From the IMG/VR virus record IMGVR_UViG_3300027980_000029, positions 1 to 34,997 of that record: a stretch of DNA of 34,997 nucleotides. One strand, 5' to 3'. Both the position numbers and the translations under genes were made by a program. This document shows positions 30,328 to 34,997 of the stretch, in pieces (position 1 is the stretch's first letter; every line of letters begins with the position of its first letter). The notes below the pieces were generated by a model that worked only from the letters and a program-made list of their open reading frames with translations, made no database searches and was not told the DNA's origin. Origin of the DNA: a virus.

Positions 30328-30645
30328 CTAGTCTGGATCGGCGATCCAGTCGGGGTCGGGGACGATCCAGAAGCCGGGCGGTATGGTGGTCCAGCGGTTC
30401 ACCCACTGGCCCTCGGCGTTGCGGACGCCGACGCGGGCTCGGACCTCATGCGTCAGCACCATCGTCTCCCCCGGCCTTGCGACGATCAGACTTTGCTCGG
30501 CGCACCCGGTCAGCGAGGCGGTCGTTGAAATCGTCGCCAAGAGGGCGAGAGAACTCCACGTCCTGCTCCGGTGGCGGCGTCGATCGCAGCGTCTTGAAGA
30601 TGCCGAGAACGATGCGAGAGATGAGGTCGGCGAGCCAGCCCACAC
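30328..30645 (-). CDS. Outer-membrane spanin-like lipoprotein
   Basis: 105 residues from GTG 30643-30645; a TTG start near 30535 would shorten it. A basic stretch (RRCDRRRHRSRTWSS) and hydrophobic run lead to the lipobox LTGCAEQ, so the protein would be acylated at Cys. The mature part, PGETMVLTHEVRARVGVRNA then WTTIPPGFWIVPDPDW, resembles small phage lipoproteins found in lysis cassettes and thought to act as o-spanins. It completely contains the gene at 30446-30643 in another frame. The long n-region is unusual. Confidence 0.5.
   Translation of the reverse strand: MWAGSPTSSLASFSASSRRCDRRRHRSRTWSSLALLATISTTASLTGCAEQSLIVARPGETMVLTHEVRARVGVRNAEGQWVNRWTTIPPGFWIVPDPDWIADPD
30446..30643 (-). CDS. 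Small amphipathic protein nested in the spanin-like gene
   Basis: 65 residues from GTG 30641-30643, three bases after the holin-like stop. The N-terminus (GWLADLISRIVLGIFKTLRS) is an amphipathic, weakly membrane-seeking helix; the rest is charged and helical with DRLADRVRRAKSDRRKAGGD. It lies wholly inside the lipoprotein gene in another frame, as in the Rz/Rz1 layout, although here the nested partner is not the lipoprotein. Both frames show protein-like composition, so both may be real. Confidence 0.5.
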   Translation of the reverse strand: MGWLADLISRIVLGIFKTLRSTPPPEQDVEFSRPLGDDFNDRLADRVRRAKSDRRKAGGDDGADA

Positions 30646-30646
30646 G

Positions 30647-30856
30647 TCAGCCGCCCTTCGCGGCCTTCGCGGCGGCGCCGGACCGTTCGGAGGTCACGTC
30701 GTCGTCACGGCTGAAGAAGCCGATGCCGAGCATCCCGCCGAGAACGCCGACGACCTCGCCCCAGTCCTTCACGTCGGCGATGGACAGGTCGAACTGGCCC
30801 GCGAGGTAGATGAGGATGCCGAGAATCGCCGCCGTTGTGGTTTTCCATGATTTCAT
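30647..30856 (-). CDS. Holin-like small membrane protein
   Basis: 69 residues from ATG 30854-30856. KSWKTTTAAILGILIYLAGQ is the first hydrophobic helix and VVGVLGGMLGIGFFSRDDDV the second, with a charged C-terminus (TSERSGAAAKAAKGG). The opening 'KSWKTT..ILGIL' recurs in holins of small phage families. It overlaps the upstream gene by 4 bases. It would permeabilise the inner membrane at the end of infection. Confidence 0.7.
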   Translation of the reverse strand: MKSWKTTTAAILGILIYLAGQFDLSIADVKDWGEVVGVLGGMLGIGFFSRDDDVTSERSGAAAKAAKGG

Positions 30857-31185
30857 TGCTTCGCTCCGTTGACGGCCTTGAGGCCGCCGAGGTCTGCCTG
30901 GATGGTGGTCATCTGCTCGATCAGGCGATCCAGTTTCGCGTTGATCTCGGTCCTCGTGGCCCGCGCGTCAGATTCTACGCGGACGATCGCCGCCGTGTTG
31001 ACGCTGATTTCCTGGTCGTGGAGTTTGTCGTTGGAGTAGCCGACGATGAGCGAGGTTCCGGCCGCGACGGCGGCGAACCCGGCACCGGCGACGACGATCG
31101 AGGTCACGACCCCGAAGATCCACTTTTCCGCCGCCGTGAAGCGGATTCTCGTCTCGCCGTTCCTGGCGACCGTGGTGCTGCACAT
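30853..31185 (-). CDS. Membrane protein with coiled coil, lysis group
   Basis: 110 residues from ATG 31183-31185. One transmembrane helix, GVVTSIVVAGAGFAAVAAGT, at about residues 25-45, follows a charged start. A long coiled-coil region (VRVESDARATRTEINAKLDR, LIEQMTTIQADLGGLKAVNG) then reaches the end. This is the layout of i-spanin/XhlA-like lysis proteins. With the holin-like gene and lipoprotein downstream it makes a plausible three-part lysis module. No enzymatic lysin is next to it. Confidence 0.6.
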   Translation of the reverse strand: MCSTTVARNGETRIRFTAAEKWIFGVVTSIVVAGAGFAAVAAGTSLIVGYSNDKLHDQEISVNTAAIVRVESDARATRTEINAKLDRLIEQMTTIQADLGGLKAVNGAKQ

Positions 31186-31257
31186 GGAGCCAAGCCCTCA
31201 CCCCCGGACAACCGGACAGAATCGGCCCTGCCGCTTCCGTGCGGCGCCGACGCCGGT

Positions 31258-31287
31258 AGGGTAGCACAGGCGTATCGGGATGCACAA
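31258..31287 (-). promoter_or_regulatory. Possible leftward promoter for the lysis group
   Basis: On the minus strand TTGTGC (31287-31282) and TACCCT (31263-31258) are 18 bases apart in the 116-base gap before the lysis genes. The -35 box is imperfect, and the -10 keeps only the TA...T positions. If used, it separates lysis and late genes from the early run. Confidence 0.35.
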
Positions 31288-31301
31288 CCGATGCCGGGCG
31301 G

Positions 31302-31520
31302 TCAGGACTGCTCGGCGATGACCTTGAGGGCGAGGTCGAGGGCGGTGATGTAGCCCCCATGAAAACTAATCAGCGTTGGGGCGTCGGCGAACAGAAGACC
31401 CTCGATCACACTCTCGGCCCTGTCCCTCTCCGCGTACAGGTCCGCGACCGTCCGAACCTCGCGCGGCGGGTTGATCGAGCCGTGCCCGATGCCCCCGGTG
31501 GGGGTGGGGGTGTCAGTCAT
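31302..31520 (-). CDS. Small hypothetical protein
   Basis: 72 residues from ATG 31518-31520, which overlaps the previous stop by 4 bases. After a flexible Gly/Pro start (TDTPTPTGGIGHGSINPPRE) comes VRTVADLYAERDRAESVIEG and LLFADAPTLISFHGGYITAL, ending in a helix DLALKVIAEQS. Last gene of the small early group before the lysis genes. Family unknown. Confidence 0.6.
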   Translation of the reverse strand: MTDTPTPTGGIGHGSINPPREVRTVADLYAERDRAESVIEGLLFADAPTLISFHGGYITALDLALKVIAEQS

Positions 31521-31882
31521 TGGGAATCCTCCACCGCCGCGAGCAGGGCGAGGCACTTGGTGCGGAGTGGGGCGGTGAACACGCTGGCGATCGTCTTGCT
31601 CAAGGCTCCAGTGTCGTCAATCAATCCGATTGAATCGCACACGCGAAGCCACAGATCAGCCTGCTGCTTCGGCGTCAACGCCTCCACCGCCAGCATGAAG
31701 TCGTCGTGGGACTCAACGAAGTCGAGACAGCCCGGTCCGCCCTGACAAATACTTTCTACAACTATTTTCCCCTCCCCATCTACCCAGTATTCCCCGCCGC
31801 ATGAGCCACACTTTTTCCCTGTCCACCCCATCACCTTCGTTGCGATGTCGTGATTGAGTTGCTCGTTGGTGGGTTCAGTCAT
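31517..31882 (-). CDS. ABA-sandwich-like phage protein, copy 2
   Basis: 121 residues from ATG 31880-31882. TEPTNEQLNHDIATKVMGWT opens it, then a zinc-like CGSCGG and CQGGPGC pair that the paralogue at 4093 lacks, then SHDDFMLAVEALTPKQQADL and the ending LRTKCLALLAAVEDSQ. The shared HDDF.LA....TP.Q and LR.KC.A.L.A.E stretches mark the two genes as diverged duplicates. The unusually AT-rich stretch near 31750-31800 encodes the cysteine part and may be a later insertion. Confidence 0.7.
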   Translation of the reverse strand: MTEPTNEQLNHDIATKVMGWTGKKCGSCGGEYWVDGEGKIVVESICQGGPGCLDFVESHDDFMLAVEALTPKQQADLWLRVCDSIGLIDDTGALSKTIASVFTAPLRTKCLALLAAVEDSQ

Positions 31883-32082
31883 CGGGTGTCTCCTTCACCA
31901 ATGATTGGATCGCCTCGCAGTGTCCGGCGAATGCCGTCGCTCTCTGGCGGGGCGGCGTTCCGCGCGTCGTTGATCACACGCAGCAAGCCGCGCAGCGCGG
32001 TTTCGTATCGGGCATTGCCGAAAACGATGTCGCGCTTCGCCTTGTCCGCCGCGTCGAGGATTGATTTCGGGACGTTACTCAT
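31879..32082 (-). CDS. Small hypothetical protein
   Basis: 67 residues from ATG 32080-32082, after AAGGAGACACCACG, in a 4-base overlap. A helical start (NVPKSILDAADKAKRDIVFG) continues with NARYETALRGLLRVINDARN and a disordered end that includes the ribosome-binding signal of the next gene. Not recognised. Confidence 0.6.
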   Translation of the reverse strand: MSNVPKSILDAADKAKRDIVFGNARYETALRGLLRVINDARNAAPPESDGIRRTLRGDPIIGEGDTR

Positions 32083-32426
32083 CGTGGTGTCTCCTTCGTG
32101 TCTTCATCATCTTGCCATTCGTATAAGCCGTAGCGAAGTACCGTGACATCTGATTCGGGACACACACAGTCCCACCCGTCCAGAACACCGGGGCGTTTGA
32201 TATTCGGGTCTCGAAGCAAAGCGTCGGGCTCCCACGGCCAGTCGTGGGGCAGCCCATCTGCTCCGCTCTGGCATGTGTTTCCATCCGTATCATCGAAGTC
32301 TGATTCTGGTGGGTCGTGGCGCCCCCACTTGACCCCTACTCCCATGAGCCCATTGAACACGACGGTTCCCTCGCGTCCATCCGGCAACCTGACAATGGTT
32401 CCAAGTTTTGATATTGATGCGCCCAT
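32079..32426 (-). CDS. Hypothetical protein
   Basis: 115 residues from ATG 32424-32426 with TAGGAGACACC upstream. Starts with a small beta region, LGTIVRLPDGREGTVVFNGL and MGVGVKWGRHDPPESDFDDT, as in small SH3-like folds. A tryptophan-rich middle (LPHDWPWEPDALLRDPNIKR) and two cysteine pairs follow. The last residues (DEDTKETPR) are encoded by the next gene's ribosome-binding signal. No family recognised. Confidence 0.65.
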   Translation of the reverse strand: MGASISKLGTIVRLPDGREGTVVFNGLMGVGVKWGRHDPPESDFDDTDGNTCQSGADGLPHDWPWEPDALLRDPNIKRPGVLDGWDCVCPESDVTVLRYGLYEWQDDEDTKETPR

Positions 32427-32447
32427 GGTGTCTCCTATCAGTTGGTA

Positions 32448-32789
32448 TCAATCCTGCTTGTGATTGATAGATTCGGGTGTGTCGGGGCCGTCGAGGTGGG
32501 CGAGGATGTTTTTCCAATCATCTGGATCAATCTCTATCCAACTCAGTGGATCATCGCTATCGTGGATCACTTCAATACGTTCCGCCAACTCCCTCCCCGC
32601 CGCGACGTGGGCTTCGAGGGTGGCGAGGCGGGCCTTGAGTTTGTTGTTCTCTATCGCAAGGGCGGTGCTTCCGGTAGCAACTGGCGTCCCCCTGATTGGC
32701 ATTCCGTCGACTCGACCGATTGTGGTTCCGGCCTTCACGTGCCCGAGGGTCAGTTTCCCGATGTCTCTCATTGGATCTTCGTTGCTCAT
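32448..32789 (-). CDS. Hypothetical protein sharing a C-terminal module with the junction gene
   Basis: 113 residues from ATG 32787-32789, overlapping the dockerin gene's stop. An N-terminal part unique to this gene (MRDIGKLTLGHVKAGTTIGR, GTPVATGSTALAIENNKLKA) leads into ARLATLEAHVAAGRELAERI and onward for about 50 residues identical to the gene at the contig junction. The first words MRDI-KL occur in both, so the entire pair may derive from one gene with a replaced middle. Function unknown. Confidence 0.7.
   Translation of the reverse strand: MSNEDPMRDIGKLTLGHVKAGTTIGRVDGMPIRGTPVATGSTALAIENNKLKARLATLEAHVAAGRELAERIEVIHDSDDPLSWIEIDPDDWKNILAHLDGPDTPESINHKQD
32479..32634. repeat. 156-bp direct repeat, second copy at the contig junction
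   Basis: 32508-32634 is identical to 1-127, and 32479-32507 is identical to 34873-34901. Taken round the junction the two copies are 156 bases without mismatch and about 2.4 kb apart. Both lie in the same reading frame of two genes and encode the same C-terminal module. Perfect identity suggests a recent duplication or gene conversion. Confidence 0.9.
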
Positions 32790-34180
32790 CACATTTCTCC
32801 GATCAGGATGGCGAGGTCGGACGTATCGACCACGCCGTCGTTGTTGAGGTCGCACACCGGGTTGTTTGTTCCCATCGCAATAATCATTATCGTTGCGTCG
32901 GCGGTGTCGATCGCGCCGTCGCCGTTGAGGTCGTAGAGCGGGTTGTAGATCGGGGCGGCGGCGATCGTTGTGCGCGTCAGGTGGGCTTGCCAGCCGGTCG
33001 AGCCCATCGTCGCGGTGTGCGACCAGAACACGCCGGGCGATGTCGGGTCGGCGTCGATCGAGTAGAACGCGCCCCAATCGGCGGGGACCGGGGCAGATGA
33101 CGTTGCGAGGACAACGGGCGGGCGGAACTCGCCGGTGGGGTCGCCGGGGAACCGGACGGCGCGGATGACCGCGTGCCCGGTGCTGCTGCAAACGATGACC
33201 GCGTTCCCGCCGGCGTCGGCGGCGATGGCCGGGGTGTAGGTGTTGGCCCCGGTGTCGATGGAGCCGTGCTGCTCGAGGGCGACGGCCTGCCCGCTGTTGG
33301 GCCAGCCGTTGAGGTTGATTTCGTACCAGCGGACCACGGCGCGGTTGTCGTTGGTGATGGTGTGGGTGAGCCAGAGGGATTCCCCGACGATGCAGGAGGC
33401 TTGGAAGTCGCGCGTGCCGAAGCCCGCCGGCGGGTCGCTCTGCCACGGGATGTCGCAGACCGTGTGCGACCACGGCCATGATTGCGAGTCGTGCCGCCCG
33501 TTGATGCGGACGCGGCTGATCGAGCCGGAGTCGGCGGCGGTGAGGATCATTCGACCGTCGCCAGCCCCGCTCGCGGCGTTGGCGGCGAACCTGCGAGCCT
33601 CGTCCGATGCCTGCCCCACGCCGGGGTAGGCGGCGGGGTTGAACATGGTGTCGTTGGTGTACCAGAGGGCCCACGAACCGGCGCCGGTCGAGTAGTCGAA
33701 ACTGACGTAGAGCCCGTCGCCGCTGACACCGATCGAGATGTAGTCGGTGGCGGTGTTGGGCATGTTGACGCGATCGCGGCGGACGAACCAGGAGTCATCG
33801 ACGCCCCCAGCATCAGAGACGGCGAGCGCGACGTACTCGTCTGCGCCGTCACGCCAGAGGGCGGCGACGTAGTAACGGTCGGTGGTGGCGTTGTAGATCG
33901 CGCGGGCGTAGCGGGCGTCCTGCGGGGCGATCACCCACGGCCAGAGCGCGTCGAACGCGAGCCCGCCCATCCGCTGCCCGGTGGCCTTGCTGAACCAACC
34001 GAGTTCGCCGGCGACGGTGGCGACGACGTGGGCTGGACCCACCGCGAGGTCGGGCGACGGCATCGCCGCGCCATTGTCGGCGAACGAGGCCCACGTCGCG
34101 TCGGTCGCGGTCTGCGCGAGCGCCGTTGGGCTGAACACCGCCGGGACCAGCAGGAATCGCCAGAGTTTGGTCAGCAGCAT
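32789..34180 (-). CDS. Secreted beta-propeller-like protein with C-terminal dockerin repeats
   Basis: 463 residues from ATG 34178-34180. A signal peptide (MLLTKLWRFLLVPAVFSPTA, cleavage after ALA) is followed by about 380 residues of beta-propeller-like repeats such as MPSPDLAVGPAHVVATVAGE, ALWRDGADEYVALAVSDAGG and ISIGVSGDGLYVSFDYSTG. Residues 415-463 hold two calcium loops, DLNGDGAIDTAD (417-428) and DLNNDGVVDTSD (444-455), which are dockerin type I repeats as seen on many secreted Phycisphaerales proteins. It is out of place among phage early genes and probably acquired from a host. Confidence 0.8.
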   Translation of the reverse strand: MLLTKLWRFLLVPAVFSPTALAQTATDATWASFADNGAAMPSPDLAVGPAHVVATVAGELGWFSKATGQRMGGLAFDALWPWVIAPQDARYARAIYNATTDRYYVAALWRDGADEYVALAVSDAGGVDDSWFVRRDRVNMPNTATDYISIGVSGDGLYVSFDYSTGAGSWALWYTNDTMFNPAAYPGVGQASDEARRFAANAASGAGDGRMILTAADSGSISRVRINGRHDSQSWPWSHTVCDIPWQSDPPAGFGTRDFQASCIVGESLWLTHTITNDNRAVVRWYEINLNGWPNSGQAVALEQHGSIDTGANTYTPAIAADAGGNAVIVCSSTGHAVIRAVRFPGDPTGEFRPPVVLATSSAPVPADWGAFYSIDADPTSPGVFWSHTATMGSTGWQAHLTRTTIAAAPIYNPLYDLNGDGAIDTADATIMIIAMGTNNPVCDLNNDGVVDTSDLAILIGEM

Positions 34181-34249
34181 GGTTCTTTCCTTGTGAGTGG
34201 GAGTCGGTCGGGGTCCGCGTCGGGATACCGCGCCATGATAACCTTGTGG

Positions 34250-34639
34250 TCAGTCCAGCAGCACGCCGCACCCGCTGACGGGCTTCGCGCGTTCGGGGAT
34301 CACGGAAACGGACGACCACCGCCCGTTTTTCAGGCTGACGACGCGGAGTTCGCAGGGGCCGTACTTTTTCCACAGGTTCTTTTTCATGCGGAATACGGCG
34401 GTTTCGGCGCCTTTGACATCGACGAAGTATGCGCACGTCGGCTCGACCACGAAGAAGTCCGGCTGGTAGATCGTGTCCGCGCCGAGCCTCAGCCTCGGCT
34501 GCGGCATCCACCACGCGACTTCGCCGTTGGCGGTGAGCAGGTCCAGCATCTCGGCGTACTGCGCCTCGGCCTTCGACGCGAACGTGATGCCGCGATACTC
34601 GGTGCGGACGTTGCGGTACTTGTTGTGCTTCTTTTTCAT
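34250..34639 (-). CDS. DUF1064-type nuclease-like protein
   Basis: 129 residues from ATG 34637-34639 in a 4-base overlap. KYRNVRTEYRGITFASKAEA, then YAEMLDLLTANGEVAWW and QPRLRLGADTIYQPDFFV, and YFVDVKGAETAVFRMKKNLW reproduce the DUF1064 pattern: a K-x-E-A helix and the D...(V/E)D-V-K-G motif of PD-(D/E)XK nucleases. The metal-binding set would be Glu in SKAEA, Asp in QPDF and Asp-x-Lys in VDVKG. Such phage proteins may resolve branched DNA. The recombination genes of the same unit lie upstream in transcription order. Confidence 0.8.
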   Translation of the reverse strand: MKKKHNKYRNVRTEYRGITFASKAEAQYAEMLDLLTANGEVAWWMPQPRLRLGADTIYQPDFFVVEPTCAYFVDVKGAETAVFRMKKNLWKKYGPCELRVVSLKNGRWSSVSVIPERAKPVSGCGVLLD

Positions 34640-34860
34640 AGCCCCTTCTTCGCTGCGGCGAGGGCGTCGATATAGACTTGGGTGATTCGCTTCTGCTCCG
34701 CGAGTTCCGCTTCAAGTTCTTTGACGTGGCCTGCGGCTTGTGTGATAGCGATCCTAAGATGAATCGTGTCAATGCCGGACGTTCTTTCGATGTGCAGCAG
34801 GGTCTCCGGCACCCATCGCCGCAGCGTTTCCAGGATTGTCATTGGTCTGTCTTCAAGCAT
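34636..34860 (-). CDS. Small helical hypothetical protein
   Basis: 74 residues from ATG 34858-34860, with AAGGAGACACC upstream. Helical throughout, LRRWVPETLLHIERTSGIDT then AGHVKELEAELAEQKRITQV and a basic end. Its start overlaps the end of the junction-spanning gene by 22 bases. No family recognised. Confidence 0.6.
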   Translation of the reverse strand: MLEDRPMTILETLRRWVPETLLHIERTSGIDTIHLRIAITQAAGHVKELEAELAEQKRITQVYIDALAAAKKGL

Positions 34861-34997
34861 GGTGTCTCCTTCGTGTCGGGGCCGTCGAGGTGGGCGAGGA
34901 TGTTTTTCCAATCATCTGGATCAATCTCTATCCAACTCAGTGGATCATCGCTATCGTGGATCACTTCAATACGTTCCGCCAACTCCCTCCCCGCCGC
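34839..34997 (-). CDS. 3' part of the junction-spanning hypothetical gene
   Basis: The reading frame enters from the right edge in the duplicated C-terminal module, passes HLDGPDTKETPCLKTDQ and stops at TGA 34841-34839. The last 96 bases of this segment are the same as bases 1-96, so they must be counted once when the gene is joined with 1-243. Confidence 0.65.
   Translation of the reverse strand, partial: AAGRELAERIEVIHDSDDPLSWIEIDPDDWKNILAHLDGPDTKETPCLKTDQ
34902..34997. repeat. 96-bp terminal direct repeat (identical to 1-96)
   Basis: The last 96 bases equal the first 96 without mismatch, the usual sign of a circular or circularly permuted genome assembled linearly; the unit length would be 34,901 bases. 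It is part of the 156-bp repeat that has another copy at 32479-32634, so the overlap does not by itself prove closure. The reading frame continues across the junction, which supports it. Confidence 0.85.

Noticed and set aside
34902-34997. Terminal repeat as attachment (att) sites of an integrated prophage
   Set aside because: The repeat lies within a coding frame that is continuous across it, there is no integrase or tRNA, and the whole window is phage.

Overview
The window is a single tailed-phage genome (Caudoviricetes, HK97-type head), high in GC and packed with genes. Its last 96 bases repeat its first 96, so it reads as one circular or circularly permuted unit of about 34.9 kb that has been opened inside a gene. 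The likely host is a planctomycete, probably Phycisphaerae-like. The main sign is a secreted protein (32789-34180) ending in two dockerin-type calcium loops of the DLNGDGxxDTAD kind, which is characteristic of secreted Phycisphaerales proteins. Tail proteins also carry beta-rich modules resembling those of planctomycete secreted proteins. The host is an inference; the phage nature is not in doubt.

Layout. Two transcription units diverge from a repeat-rich control region at 5393-5979. Rightward (5980-10881) lie a winged-helix replication-initiator-like gene with iterons inside its coding sequence, and ten small, mostly coupled genes of largely unknown function. Leftward, everything else is on the minus strand and runs through the contig junction. 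First come small early genes, a YqaJ-type exonuclease and a RecT annealase (5392-243). After the junction come a DUF1064 nuclease-like gene, the dockerin protein and more small early genes (34860-31302). Then come a holin/spanin-like lysis group (31185-30328), two tail or receptor proteins including an SGNH-like hydrolase (30282-27668), TerS and TerL, a portal fused to a MuF-type minor head protein, prohead protease, major capsid, decoration-like proteins, connector and neck proteins, tail tube, a very short tape measure, and tail-tip/fibre proteins (27508-10878). The two units converge at 10878-10881 with overlapping stop codons.

How it may work. Replication probably starts at the intragenic iterons under the control of a leader RNA with a terminator-like hairpin (5860-5963). 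RecT and YqaJ would provide annealing recombination, TerS/TerL packaging, and the HK97-type modules the virion. No integrase, ParA/ParB, DNA polymerase, tRNA or recognisable endolysin was found. Two parS-like palindromes (22464-22481 perfect, 6482-6497 near-perfect) together with plasmid-style iterons raise the possibility of a phage-plasmid lifestyle that borrows host ParB. A recurring start signal, AGGAGACACC shortly before ATG, marks many genes on both strands.
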